A stretch of DNA of 64,000 nucleotides from Clostridia bacterium (GTDB taxonomy: Bacteria; Bacillota; Clostridia; Christensenellales; Borkfalkiaceae): NCBI GenBank assembly GCA_017467275.1, contig JAFTSN010000001.1:1-64000 (forward strand). The letters are read 5' to 3'. Each line of letters opens with the position of its first letter. Position 1 is the first letter of the stretch. The notes beneath the pieces were generated by a model. It made no database searches, was not told where the DNA came from, and worked only from the letters and a program-made list of their open reading frames with translations. Shown piece by piece: positions 1 through 10,807 of this stretch. A program made the position numbers and the translations under genes.

Positions 1-29
1 AAAAAAATCTGGCGTTAATTAACGCCAGA
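1..29 (-). terminator. Rho-independent terminator, minus strand
   Basis: A perfect 22-base palindrome at 8-29 (TCTGGCGTTA/ATTAACGCCAGA) is followed on the minus strand by seven Ts up to the window edge. It would stop minus-strand transcription from the corrinoid operon that passes the first hairpin at 191-219, or shield a gene outside the window. No coding sequence is seen between it and 365. Confidence 0.6.
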
Positions 30-119
30 CCGAAAAAGATATTAAATTTCCAAAAACCCGTAGATTTATTTGAACTTTTTCTCAAAAAGTGTTGCACTTA
101 GTTTGACAAATCACCTTTA

Positions 120-368
120 ACAAAAAACATAGATATTTTTGGAATTGTTTTCAACTATTCCGCTATCTCTACCCCATGAATAAAAGATAAGGGATACCCA
201 CAGCCTTGGTGAGTATCCCAATTTTTTATTCCTAAAATAAGTTCTTGAGCGCGTTTAACGCATTGATTTGCCTTACTCCTATAAGGAATAATTCCAAGCT
301 CCCCTATGATCGATTGGCTAGCTTTAAGAAATCCTTTTATTTTCGCAACGTTAACCGATCGCCGTTAT
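120..368. repeat. 250-bp direct repeat, copy 1 (operon-end element)
   Basis: This stretch is nearly identical to 39411-39660, in the same orientation, with only a handful of substitutions and two small indels. It starts just after unrelated sequence on one side and ends inside the stop codon region of the PocR/AraC gene on the other. It contains a hairpin (191-219) and no visible terminal inverted repeats. The 364 bases before the first gene hold only this repeat, the terminator at 1-29 and a short stem (ACTTTTT/AAAAAGT) at 74-90. On the minus strand a 67-codon frame stays open in phase with the stop of the regulator gene, but the same frame is broken in copy 2, so I do not call it a gene. 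It may be a multicopy intergenic element, an ncRNA or a gene remnant. Confidence 0.85.
179..219 (-). terminator. Hairpin terminator inside repeat copy 1
   Basis: Arms GGGATAC (191-197) and GTATCCC (213-219) enclose a loop that can itself pair (CCA/TGG). The minus-strand tail reads TTATCTTTTATT and the plus-strand side has AATTTTTTATT, so it could work in both directions. It lies about 150 nt past the stop of the last gene in the corrinoid operon. The same hairpin recurs at 39482-39510 and, diverged, at 53392-53417. Confidence 0.6.
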
Positions 369-1612
369 TTCGTCGTTTTTCTGTATTTCGCAGGCGTAAT
401 CCCCACCAGTTTTTTAAAGATCTTATTGAAATAATTCACTTCGTTATAACCGACCTCTTCACATGCCTGCGTCACGCTTTTCCCCTCGATAAGGCAAGAC
501 TTTGCCTTGTCTACGCGGACTTTGTTGAGGTAATCGGAGAACGTCGTATTCATCTCATCTCTGAAAAGATGGCTCAGATAATAGGTACTTACGAACACCT
601 CGCTGGCAAGGGTACTCAAATCAAGTTTTTCGTTATAATGCGCTTGAATATACGAGATTGCATTGGTTATATGCGCCGAAGTCGATTTTTTGGAGGCGTA
701 AACAATATCGATATACCGCTCCAAAATCTCCACCGTGGTTTGGCAAAGATCGGCAAAATCAATGTTTTCAAGCAAAATTTTCGAAGATGTTTTCACGACC
801 TCTTTCAGCCTCTCCACGGGCGCGCCCGATTCGACCGCCGCCCTTGACAGAAAGGCGGTAAATTCGTACAGCTTCGCCTTGATGATCGCCAAATCCCCGC
901 TAGCATAGGAAAATATATCGTTCAAAAAGTTATTGATGATCTTTCTCGCATTGTTTTTATCGCCGAGATGAACGTAGCCGATTAACTCCTTTTCCATCTC
1001 GATGGGATAGCGTTTACAATCCCCTGTCGTGCGGGAAATTTCCATTTCCTTACGCGTCTTCATTAGCTCTAAATTAAGCCGATTTACCTCTTGACGGCGC
1101 GCGAGAAACTTATGCTCTTCTTTAATCAGATAATTCAAAAGAATCATGAGCATACGTGCCGAGCCCGTCATGCTTTCGCACTCCATTTTTTTCATAGACG
1201 AAAGGTCCGCTCCCTCTAAAAAGAGCCCACTTTTCGCGTTCTTTTGCTTAAATTCCTCTTGAAAATACTCGTCGTTATCCCAGAGAATTACGGGTCCGAC
1301 GGAAATAAAACCCACGATCTCTTCGCTCAACACGATTGCTACGATACACATTACGAGCCCGCACGGCGTTTCGTAGATATACGGCGCGCCGAGCTCATGC
1401 GCCTTCATGCCGCCCAACACAACGTTCTTGCGGCAGATGCTCGCCCCTTTCGCATAGTTACAAACACACCCGTTTCCGCGCACGGCAAAGCACTCCCCAC
1501 CGTCCTTACCGTAAAGAGTCACGTCCAATCCGCTCGAACAGGAATAGTCTTTTAACAACTTTTCCAGTTCTTCCACGTTTAATAAACTTTTTAAATCGTT
1601 TTGTGAGATCAT
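365..1612 (-). CDS. PocR-sensor AraC-family transcriptional regulator
   Basis: This 415-residue protein joins an N-terminal PocR-type sensory domain (about residues 8-170) to a C-terminal AraC-type double helix-turn-helix (about 312-412). The PocR part shows a run of conserved cysteines (the CVCNYAKGASICRKN segment) typical of the family, which in known members senses small hydrocarbon derivatives. The HTH part contains LSTLASEVFVSTYYLSHLF and ends with the usual GITPAKYRK. The start overlaps the stop of the upstream DUF2284 gene by four bases (ATGA), so the two are translationally coupled. It is the last gene of a corrinoid methyl-transfer operon and most likely controls it in response to the methyl donor or its product. 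The ligand is not predictable from sequence. Confidence 0.88.
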   Translation of the reverse strand: MISQNDLKSLLNVEELEKLLKDYSCSSGLDVTLYGKDGGECFAVRGNGCVCNYAKGASICRKNVVLGGMKAHELGAPYIYETPCGLVMCIVAIVLSEEIVGFISVGPVILWDNDEYFQEEFKQKNAKSGLFLEGADLSSMKKMECESMTGSARMLMILLNYLIKEEHKFLARRQEVNRLNLELMKTRKEMEISRTTGDCKRYPIEMEKELIGYVHLGDKNNARKIINNFLNDIFSYASGDLAIIKAKLYEFTAFLSRAAVESGAPVERLKEVVKTSSKILLENIDFADLCQTTVEILERYIDIVYASKKSTSAHITNAISYIQAHYNEKLDLSTLASEVFVSTYYLSHLFRDEMNTTFSDYLNKVRVDKAKSCLIEGKSVTQACEEVGYNEVNYFNKIFKKLVGITPAKYRKTTK

Positions 1613-2145
1613 AATCCGTTAAAAAATACCACCGAAAAATAGGTGACGGTATTCTCGCCGTTAATATAATTTATGCCGCACTTTCTCGCGAGGTCGGTTA
1701 CGTCCACGCCGCACGCCTCGATTGACGGTCTCGCCCGATTCGGGAAACGGCACGCCTCGTCGGGGTAGGTGCATTTTTCACAGACGGAACAGCCGCCCGC
1801 GCCAAGCATTTCACACTCTTTTCCTTTGAGTAAGGGCATTAACTCTTCTTCCGTTTTTTCGTGATCCTTTTTCGCCGAAAACATACCCTCGATATCAAAG
1901 CAGTCCTCAATTTCGTGTTTGGTCGTAAATACGTAGGCATAGCGGTAGGAAGAATATTTCTTTCTTAATTCGTCTAGCTTTCCCACTGCAGGCGGACACG
2001 TCCACGTGGCATTGTATTTTCCGCAATAATTCGCTTCACACGCTTCAACAACCGCTTTGGAAAAGGTGATCTCCGACGTCGGAATACACGCGCTCTGCCA
2101 TGCTTTCCCAGCCAACGCCTCGTCTAAAATCTCCTTAAAATTCAT
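1609..2145 (-). CDS. DUF2284 cysteine-rich metal-binding protein
   Basis: I start this 178-residue protein at MNFKEILDEA because a GGAGAGGTGG ribosome site precedes that ATG; longer in-frame extensions would run deep into the upstream gene. The protein is rich in spaced cysteines (CEANYCGKYNATWTCPP near residues 36-52, then GGCSVCEKCTYPDEACR near 115-135), which marks DUF2284, a predicted metal- or Fe-S-binding family often encoded next to corrinoid-dependent methyltransferases. Its start overlaps the end of the reactivator gene by 11 bases, and its stop overlaps the regulator start by four. Its exact role is unknown; supporting the reduction or reactivation of the corrinoid protein is an inference from context. 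Confidence 0.8.
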   Translation of the reverse strand: MNFKEILDEALAGKAWQSACIPTSEITFSKAVVEACEANYCGKYNATWTCPPAVGKLDELRKKYSSYRYAYVFTTKHEIEDCFDIEGMFSAKKDHEKTEEELMPLLKGKECEMLGAGGCSVCEKCTYPDEACRFPNRARPSIEACGVDVTDLARKCGINYINGENTVTYFSVVFFNGL

Positions 2146-3589
2146 CGTCCACCTCTCCGAAAAACATATTTTCCATAAACCGTTCGCTAAAGTCTCCAAG
2201 CGTGGAAAGATCGACATTTTCCACTCTCTTTGCAAGCTCCACACTCTTTTCCAAATACGCCGTGTTTAACATGCACATCTGTGCACCCTTCAGCGCGGTA
2301 TTTCCGACCACCTTAATTTTGGCTTTCAGTCCTCTCGGCAGCAGCCCGAGATAGACGGCGTTTTCTACGTTAAGATAAAACCCAAGCCCGCCCGCAATGA
2401 ACACGTTGTCCACGTCCTCTTCCTTTAAGCCCGCAACCGTCATCAGAACGTCGATTCCCGAGGCTATCGCGCTTTTGGCAAGCTGAAACTCTCTCACATC
2501 CTTATCCGTCACGTATACCCCGTCCGCAAGAAAGTATTTTCCCCCGTCAAAGGCACCCGTTTCGTCTACCAGCCCCCTCTTTCGCATCACGGCGATCGCA
2601 TCGATCAAGCCCGAACCGCAAATCCCTTTAGGATCCGTGTTTCCAATCGTGGAGAAAGAAAGCCTTTCCCCCTCGAAAACGTGATCGATTGCGCCAGCCG
2701 TACCACCCATACCGCACTCAATTCTCGCCCCCTCGAAGCAAGGGCCCGCCGCCGTGGATGCACAATAATATTTTCCGCCGTTTGAAACAATGATTTCGCC
2801 GTTCGTACCGATATCCACAAAGACGTTATTTCCCTTTTCAATTCCGATAGAAACCGCCCCAACGAGAGCGTCGCCGCCGACGTACGCGTTTGCCGAGGGC
2901 AAAAGAACGGTCTCTTTAACGGACAATGGGAGATTATTGAGCGTAACGCACTCTAAAATTTTCGCCGTATACGGAGCGACACCGATTCCCGTGACGTCCG
3001 CGCCCGCAAAAATATTGAGCATAGTCGTATTTCCCGCAACGAACAGCTTCTCCAAACGCTCCGTCTTTATAAGGGCGCAAAACTCCTTTAAAACACTCTC
3101 CGTCGCATTCAAAACGGCGTTTTTGAGCATGGACAGATTGCCGCCGCTTGAAAAACGGATGCGAGAAATCACGTCCGCGCCAAAAGAAGCTTGCGGGTTG
3201 AGCATAGACCTTTTTCCCACAACCTTGCCCGTAGACAGATCGACGAGCGCAAAAGCAAGCGTCGTCGTACCCACGTCCACCGCCGCGCCGTAGCCTTCTC
3301 CCTTTTCGATAGGAAAATCATCCCCATCCGTCTCGGTGAGCCCCGTTCCAGACGCCTCGCTTAAAAGGACACTCATGTCGTCGGCAGGCACTGTTTTACA
3401 AGTAAGGGCCGTTTTCTTTTCACCATTTAAAAGGATCTCCGCCTTACATTTCCCACACGTGCCGTTTCCGCCGCAACCGGCGTTTAAAACGTACCCGTTT
3501 TTAGCGAGAAGCTCCAAAAGCGTATCACCCTTTTCCCCGTCGAAAGAAATTTCCTTTCTGTTTCCGTTTTGAAAAACCGAAATCTTCAT
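2135..3589 (-). CDS. Corrinoid protein reactivator (2Fe-2S ferredoxin plus ASKHA ATPase, RACo-like)
   Basis: Residues 1-75 form a plant-type 2Fe-2S ferredoxin domain with cysteines C39, C45, C48 and C64. The rest is an ASKHA-type ATPase region (DUF4445 type) with phosphate-binding motifs such as AAVDVGTTTLAFAL and FVDIGTNGE. Proteins of this design use ATP to drive reduction of an inactive Co(II) corrinoid back to Co(I). At 484 residues it is shorter than many RACo proteins (over 600), so linker segments are reduced. It sits between the UroD methyltransferase gene and the DUF2284 gene. No ribosome site precedes the ATG; instead a good promoter places the predicted transcript start on or next to the A of the ATG, suggesting a leaderless mRNA. 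Confidence 0.88.
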   Translation of the reverse strand: MKISVFQNGNRKEISFDGEKGDTLLELLAKNGYVLNAGCGGNGTCGKCKAEILLNGEKKTALTCKTVPADDMSVLLSEASGTGLTETDGDDFPIEKGEGYGAAVDVGTTTLAFALVDLSTGKVVGKRSMLNPQASFGADVISRIRFSSGGNLSMLKNAVLNATESVLKEFCALIKTERLEKLFVAGNTTMLNIFAGADVTGIGVAPYTAKILECVTLNNLPLSVKETVLLPSANAYVGGDALVGAVSIGIEKGNNVFVDIGTNGEIIVSNGGKYYCASTAAGPCFEGARIECGMGGTAGAIDHVFEGERLSFSTIGNTDPKGICGSGLIDAIAVMRKRGLVDETGAFDGGKYFLADGVYVTDKDVREFQLAKSAIASGIDVLMTVAGLKEEDVDNVFIAGGLGFYLNVENAVYLGLLPRGLKAKIKVVGNTALKGAQMCMLNTAYLEKSVELAKRVENVDLSTLGDFSERFMENMFFGEVDDEF

Positions 3590-3595
3590 ACGTAT

Positions 3596-3649
3596 ACTAT
3601 AACATATTTTTTGCGATTATGCAATAAAGGTGGTATGTTTACCACCTTT
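3596..3649 (-). promoter_or_regulatory. Internal promoter with upstream palindrome before the reactivator gene
   Basis: On the minus strand TTGCAT (3619-3624) and TATAGT (3596-3601) are separated by 17 nt. A perfect palindrome with 10-bp arms (AAAGGTGGTA, loop TGTT, TACCACCTTT; 3626-3649) abuts the -35 box and is a likely regulator site, plausibly for the PocR/AraC protein. It could also fold as an mRNA hairpin just after the UroD stop codon. Only six bases separate the -10 box from the ATG at 3589. Confidence 0.55.
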
Positions 3650-3656
3650 TTGACAA

Positions 3657-4658
3657 TCAGAATTTTTCCACCGTTTCAAAAAACGCGTCCACGTTTTCCC
3701 ATTTGGAAAGCGGAGGAATATCGCATCCAGAAGAAGGCACAAAATTGGGATAGCCTCCGCATTTTTTCATCAGCTCTTCCGTTGCCGCCTTGATCGATTG
3801 CGGCGTACCGTTTTTAAATTCGCCCGCGGGATCGACGTTACCCATTGCAATAATGTCTTTGGGAATTTTTTTCATGATCTCCGCCATATCGACCGCGTTG
3901 CCGAAATGGTATACTTTCGCCCCCACGCGCAAAATCGAGTCGATGATTGTAAGCGCGGTATTCCCGCAATTATGGTATACGACGATGAACTTCTCGTCCT
4001 GCACCCCATCAACAATCTTCTTAATATACGGCTCGGAAAACTCTTCGGCAAGCTCGGGCGAAAGCAGCCCAGCCAAAGGCTCGGCAATTACGACGCCGTT
4101 CGCGCCTGCCTCTTTAAACGCCTTAACGTATTCCAACAAGAAAGACGTCGCCTTTTCAAGGACCTTATGCAAAAGATCGGGATCGGTATAGCAATACACC
4201 AATGCCTCGGTCACGTCGAGAAGCCTACCCGCCAAAGAGAAACTGCCGATAACTCCCGCAAAGACGGGACGGTCTTCAATAAGCTCAGCCGCCCTTTTAA
4301 TTCCATCGATACAAACGCCCGTCCTCTTCTCGCCGACAGCGGGAACGCGGAGGGCATCCGCCTCCTCTTCCGTCTCCACGATTTTATCCGTTACGGTGGG
4401 AACCTCGTCGTCGGAGAAAAGAACGGGAGAGCCGAACGCCTCCGCCTCCACGGACAGGTCCATAATACTGACCGCGCCGCAAGCGGGCGTACGGTCCGCC
4501 ACTACCTTCATGCATTTCGCTTGATTTTCCGCACTGCAAACGAGCTCCTTGACGGTAATACCCGTAAGCTCGATCCCGGGGAAAGCGAGAATCGGCATCG
4601 CCTTTTTCTTTTGCGCTGATTTTAAACCCTCCAACCACGCAAACATATTCCGTTTCAT
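3657..4658 (-). CDS. UroD-family corrinoid methyltransferase (MtaA/MtbA-like)
   Basis: This 333-residue protein belongs to the uroporphyrinogen decarboxylase superfamily, in the branch that moves methyl groups to or from a corrinoid protein. It shows the zinc-type ligand set of MtaA/MtbA methyltransferases: H229 and C231 in VVYHNCGN and C312 in PSSGCDIPP. True haem-pathway UroD is about 350 residues and lacks this His-x-Cys...Cys arrangement. It follows the corrinoid protein gene by 12 bases, and an AGAGG ribosome site precedes the ATG. It probably transfers the methyl group carried by that corrinoid protein to an acceptor thiol or similar group; the acceptor cannot be told from sequence. Confidence 0.82.
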   Translation of the reverse strand: MKRNMFAWLEGLKSAQKKKAMPILAFPGIELTGITVKELVCSAENQAKCMKVVADRTPACGAVSIMDLSVEAEAFGSPVLFSDDEVPTVTDKIVETEEEADALRVPAVGEKRTGVCIDGIKRAAELIEDRPVFAGVIGSFSLAGRLLDVTEALVYCYTDPDLLHKVLEKATSFLLEYVKAFKEAGANGVVIAEPLAGLLSPELAEEFSEPYIKKIVDGVQDEKFIVVYHNCGNTALTIIDSILRVGAKVYHFGNAVDMAEIMKKIPKDIIAMGNVDPAGEFKNGTPQSIKAATEELMKKCGGYPNFVPSSGCDIPPLSKWENVDAFFETVEKF

Positions 4659-4670
4659 TACAAACCTCTT

Positions 4671-5303
4671 TTACCCAAAATACGCTCTCGCCTTTTCCGC
4701 GCAAGTAGCCGCGTCGGGCGTATAAGCGTCCGCACCGATCTCATCGGCAAACTCCTGCGTTACAGGCGCGCCGCCAACCATGACTTTCACCTTATCGCGA
4801 AGCCCCGCCTCTTTGAGCGCATCGATAACCTCTTTTTGATACATCATCGTAGTGGTAAGCAGGGAGGAGAGACAAACGATGTCCGCGCCGTTTTCCTTTA
4901 CCGCCTCCACAATCTTCTCTTTCGAACAATCCACGCCAAGGTCGACGACTCTAAGCCCCGTCCCTTCGATCATCATCTTCACGAGGTTCTTACCGATATC
5001 GTGCAAATCGCCTTTAACCGTACAGATAACCGCCGTGCCGACGGGTTCCACACCCGCTTGTGCGAGTGCGGGCTTTAAGACAGCGAGCACCGCATTCATC
5101 GCTCTTGCGGCGATCAAAACCTCGGGCACGAATACTTCGTTGTTTTTAAATTTTTCCCCGACGACACCCATACCGACGATTAATCCCTCGGTGAGTAAGT
5201 CTTTTGCGGAAACGCCTTCCTCGAGCGATTGAGACACGAGCGCAACGAGGTCTTTCGCCTTACCTCTTTGCAACAACGCGGATACTTCTTCAAATCTAGT
5301 CAT
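4671..5303 (-). CDS. Corrinoid (cobalamin-binding) methyl-carrier protein
   Basis: The 210-residue protein has the two-domain design of MtaC/MttC/MtmC carriers: a helical cap (about 1-85) and a Rossmann-type B12-binding domain (about 86-210). The diagnostic D-x-H-x-x-G motif is present as D99-L100-H101-D102-I103-G104, where the histidine is the lower axial ligand of cobalt, and a MVGGAPVT glycine loop follows near the C-terminus. It is the first gene of the operon, directly behind a sigma-A promoter. The methyl donor is unknown, because no MtxB-type partner is encoded alongside. Confidence 0.92.
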   Translation of the reverse strand: MTRFEEVSALLQRGKAKDLVALVSQSLEEGVSAKDLLTEGLIVGMGVVGEKFKNNEVFVPEVLIAARAMNAVLAVLKPALAQAGVEPVGTAVICTVKGDLHDIGKNLVKMMIEGTGLRVVDLGVDCSKEKIVEAVKENGADIVCLSSLLTTTMMYQKEVIDALKEAGLRDKVKVMVGGAPVTQEFADEIGADAYTPDAATCAEKARAYFG

Positions 5304-5325
5304 ACTTTTACCTCTCTATGTCCTT

Positions 5326-5377
5326 TGAGGATTTTCCTCATTTTTTATAGTATATCATAATTTCAGTAACAAATCAA
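5326..5377 (-). promoter_or_regulatory. Sigma-A promoter of the corrinoid operon
   Basis: On the minus strand TTGATT (5372-5377) and TATACT (5349-5354) are spaced by 17 nt. The short leader contains a small stem (TGAGGA/TCCTCA, 5326-5340) before the corrinoid protein start. The leader is too short for a cobalamin riboswitch. Confidence 0.6.
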
Positions 5378-5410
5378 GTGCCGTTTTTGCTGAAAAAACG
5401 GACAGATTTG

Positions 5411-5482
5411 CTTGAAAAAAGAAAAAAACGAATGGAGTGATATGCACCTCAAAAGTTAGACAAACTTTTGAGGTGCATATCA
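5411..5482 (-). terminator. Long perfect hairpin after the xylulokinase gene
   Basis: Two 20-base arms (5438-5457 and 5463-5482) are exact reverse complements around a 5-base loop. On the minus strand a T-rich tract starts about eight bases after the stem, so it probably ends the GH92-isomerase-kinase operon. The stem is longer than most terminators. The 205 bases between the corrinoid and kinase genes hold only this hairpin and the corrinoid promoter. Confidence 0.6.
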
Positions 5483-5508
5483 TTAAGGACTCTTTTTACT
5501 TTTAATAT

Positions 5509-6969
5509 TTACATCAACGCAAAAGCATTTTTTAAAGCGGGATACAGCTCTTTAAACACTCTATATTTCCGCTCGTATTTTCTCGCCGTCTCGCTGTCGG
5601 GAAACACGGACGATTTAACCTTCACAACCTTCTCCGCCGCCTCTTCGACGCTTGCGTATTCACCCGTCCCAACCATGGCAAGAATCGCTCCGCCATACGC
5701 GGGACCTTGCTCCGTCTCCAAAGAACATACCTCTGCGTTCAGGACGTTCGCAATGATCTTTTTCCAAAGCTCACTCTTCGCCCCGCCGCCGCAAATCTTG
5801 GTCTTTTTCACCTCGATCCCGTTTGTCAAGGCGACCTCCACGCAGTCTTTCAACGCAAACGCCACGCCCTCCAACACCGCAAGGCTCATCTCCTCTTTCG
5901 TTGTGTCGGGACGCATGCCGATAAACGCTCCGCGCGCGTTCACGTCGTTATGCGGGCTCCTCTCGCCCATCAAATAGGGCAAGAAATAGACGTTACCCTC
6001 GCCAAGCTTCTCCTCCATGCCTTTGACAGCCAAAGCATAGTCGCCTGAAAGAATATCCTCGATCCACCATTTATTCGCGCTCGCTGCCGAAAGAATACAG
6101 CCCATTAAATGCCATTTCCCCGTAGCGTGAGCAAATGCATGCAAGGCGTTCTTTTTATCCACCGAGAATCGATCTCCCGCGATGAATACCGTTCCGCTCG
6201 TTCCCAAAGAGACATTGGCGTCCCCGTTTTTGACCGTACCCGTGCCGATTGCCGCAGCGGCGTTATCACCCGCCCCCGCCGTCACAAGTGCACTCGGGAG
6301 ACCGTACTCCCCCAAAACGCGTCCCGTCACCTCGTAGCTCTCGTACAGCTTCGGCAACCACTCCTCTTTCACGTGGCAAACCTCCGCCATTTCTTTCGAC
6401 CAACACTTATTTTTCACATCCAATAGAAGCATACCGCTCGCGTCCGAATAGTCGCTCGAAAATACGCCTGTCATCTTATAGGCAAGATAATCTTTCGGGA
6501 GGCAAATTTTATCAATTCTTTTGAAGTTCTCGGGTTCATTTTCTTCCACCCATAAAATCTTCGGCGCAGTGAAACCCGCAAAAGCGATATTCGCCGTTAA
6601 AGCGGAAAGCTTTTCCTTGCCGATGACCTCGTTGAGATAATCGGTCTGCTTTTGCGTTCTCCCGTCGTTCCATAAGATTGCGGGACGGATCACCTCGCCC
6701 TCTTTATCAAGCATGACAAGTCCGTGCATCTGACCGCCGAAGGACACCCCTTTTACGTCTTTAGCCTCGTACATACCCCCGTCGAATAAGTTTTTTATGC
6801 CCTTTTTTACAGCAGAAAGCCAGTCGCTCGGGTTCTGTTCGCTCCAACCATCCTTGGGATAAGAGACAGGATAAGCCTCTGTCGTTTCAGCCAAAATACT
6901 TCCGTCTGCAGCAACGAGCAAAAGCTTTACGCCGCTCGTTCCCAAATCAATGCCTATATACGTATTCAT
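5509..6969 (-). CDS. xylB: Xylulokinase-like FGGY sugar kinase
   Basis: FGGY-family carbohydrate kinase of about 486 residues. The N-terminal ATPase fold starts with YIGIDLGTSGVKLLL, followed by DGWSEQNPSDW, SFGGQMHGLV and AILWNDGRT, a pattern typical of xylulokinases; the C-terminal half has ICGGGAKSELW. It would phosphorylate D-xylulose to xylulose 5-phosphate. I prefer the ATG at 6969 because GGAAAG precedes it; an in-frame ATG at 6981 overlaps the upstream stop (TAATG) and would add four residues. The gene directly follows a D-lyxose isomerase gene, which would supply D-xylulose. A different ketose substrate such as fructose or ribulose cannot be excluded. Confidence 0.87.
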   Translation of the reverse strand: MNTYIGIDLGTSGVKLLLVAADGSILAETTEAYPVSYPKDGWSEQNPSDWLSAVKKGIKNLFDGGMYEAKDVKGVSFGGQMHGLVMLDKEGEVIRPAILWNDGRTQKQTDYLNEVIGKEKLSALTANIAFAGFTAPKILWVEENEPENFKRIDKICLPKDYLAYKMTGVFSSDYSDASGMLLLDVKNKCWSKEMAEVCHVKEEWLPKLYESYEVTGRVLGEYGLPSALVTAGAGDNAAAAIGTGTVKNGDANVSLGTSGTVFIAGDRFSVDKKNALHAFAHATGKWHLMGCILSAASANKWWIEDILSGDYALAVKGMEEKLGEGNVYFLPYLMGERSPHNDVNARGAFIGMRPDTTKEEMSLAVLEGVAFALKDCVEVALTNGIEVKKTKICGGGAKSELWKKIIANVLNAEVCSLETEQGPAYGGAILAMVGTGEYASVEEAAEKVVKVKSSVFPDSETARKYERKYRVFKELYPALKNAFALM

Positions 6970-6980
6970 ATTTCTTTCCA

Positions 6981-9651
<2,671 letters not shown>

Positions 9652-9674
9652 TTTTATCCTACCTTTTAAATTTT

Positions 9675-10748
9675 TTAATCCGTCCTTCGTTTTACTAGCT
9701 TGACGGGCAATTTTTTTACCGTAACGGTATCGTCCGTATCGGACATTTTTTCATAAAGCGTCTGCGCCGCAAGATACCCCATACGGAAGAAGTCTTGTTC
9801 GACCGTCGCAACCGCCTCGTTTTGCTTTAATAAAATATCGAGATTGTCAAAGCCTACCATATCAAAATCTTCAGGCACGGAGAATCCGCCCTCTTCCAAC
9901 GCCGCAAGCAGCTTCACAGCGTTGATATCGTTAAGCACGAAAATCCCCGTCGGCCTCGTTTCAATAGGAAAGCTTTTGATATATTCGACAACCTTGCTTT
10001 CCCCCTCACCGTTATCCTCGTACACCAAGGCGGGATCAAGCGGAATATTTAATTCTTCAAGTGCGTTTTTATAGCCTTGATAGCGACTCTTAAACGAGGA
10101 GAACGCGTTAAATCCACCGGGCGAAACGAGCAAAATCCGACGGTGCCCTAAATCACAGAGATGCTTTGTGGCGAGATACCCGCCGCGGATATTGTCGCTC
10201 GCTACATAATTTACGCTCAACCCGTTTATGAAGTGATCGATAAACACAAGCGTCTTTCCACGGTTGATAAGCGAGGAATAGAGGTCCTTATTATACGCGC
10301 TACACGAGGGTAAAATCAACATGCAGTCAAACCGCTCCGCCAATTCCGAAACGACGGCTCTCTCGTAGTTAAAATCCGCCTTGGAGGGATGTAGCGTAAG
10401 GTAGATCCCGTGCTGGTGAAAAAAACTCTCCACCCCTTTGATAATCTCAAACTCTCGCGTAATTTTGCTGTCGTATGCAATGACAAGGGGAACAATCTTG
10501 ATATCCCCGCTCACCATGGGATTGTGTTTTCCCGTCACGTACGTGCCGCTCCCGCGCTTACGGTGCAGATAATTGCCGTCTTGCAGCTGCTTGAATGCGC
10601 TCTGTACCGTTATACGGGAAACACCGAACTTTTTCACAAGCTCAGCCTCCGTGAAAAATTTATCTCCCGCTTTTAAGTGATTCTCGCGCATATAATTCAA
10701 TAAATATTCATAGAGAGCAGCGCTTTTCGTCTGTTTTACAGTATCCAT
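9675..10748 (-). CDS. GntR-type regulator with LacI-like sugar sensor (AraR-like)
   Basis: Residues 1-75 form a GntR winged helix (FTEAELVKKFGVSRITVQSAF) and end in the typical RKRGSGTYV. Residues 80-357 are a LacI/GalR-type periplasmic-binding fold with SVNYVASDNIRGGYLAT, GIFVLNDINAVKLL and DFDMVGFDNLD. This is the architecture of AraR and related sugar repressors. It has its own promoter with a palindromic site between promoter and start, so it probably represses itself and the downstream GH92, isomerase and kinase genes, and perhaps the LamG/importer operon upstream. The inducer is likely a mono- or disaccharide; its identity is unknown. Confidence 0.9.
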   Translation of the reverse strand: MDTVKQTKSAALYEYLLNYMRENHLKAGDKFFTEAELVKKFGVSRITVQSAFKQLQDGNYLHRKRGSGTYVTGKHNPMVSGDIKIVPLVIAYDSKITREFEIIKGVESFFHQHGIYLTLHPSKADFNYERAVVSELAERFDCMLILPSCSAYNKDLYSSLINRGKTLVFIDHFINGLSVNYVASDNIRGGYLATKHLCDLGHRRILLVSPGGFNAFSSFKSRYQGYKNALEELNIPLDPALVYEDNGEGESKVVEYIKSFPIETRPTGIFVLNDINAVKLLAALEEGGFSVPEDFDMVGFDNLDILLKQNEAVATVEQDFFRMGYLAAQTLYEKMSDTDDTVTVKKLPVKLVKRRTD

Positions 10749-10765
10749 AAATCAACCTCGCTTTC

Positions 10766-10789
10766 TTTACAAGACAACTTTCTTGTAAA
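10766..10789 (-). promoter_or_regulatory. Palindromic operator of the GntR-type regulator
   Basis: The arms TTTACAAGA (10766-10774) and TCTTGTAAA (10781-10789) are exact reverse complements with a 6-base spacer. The site lies downstream of the -10 box and just upstream of the regulator start, a classic place for autorepression. Its core contains GACAACTTT, which recurs upstream of the operons at 22.0 and 38.0 kb. Confidence 0.6.
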
Positions 10790-10807
10790 TCAATCAATTT
10801 TTTCTTT

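Noticed and set aside
245..847. 200-codon plus-strand frame across repeat copy 1
   Set aside because: It is antisense to the PocR/AraC gene, and the corresponding frame near copy 2 continues into unrelated sequence.
5304..5440. Possible cobalamin riboswitch before the corrinoid operon
   Set aside because: The leader is under 50 nt and lacks a B12-box-like element; a plain promoter and small stem explain it.
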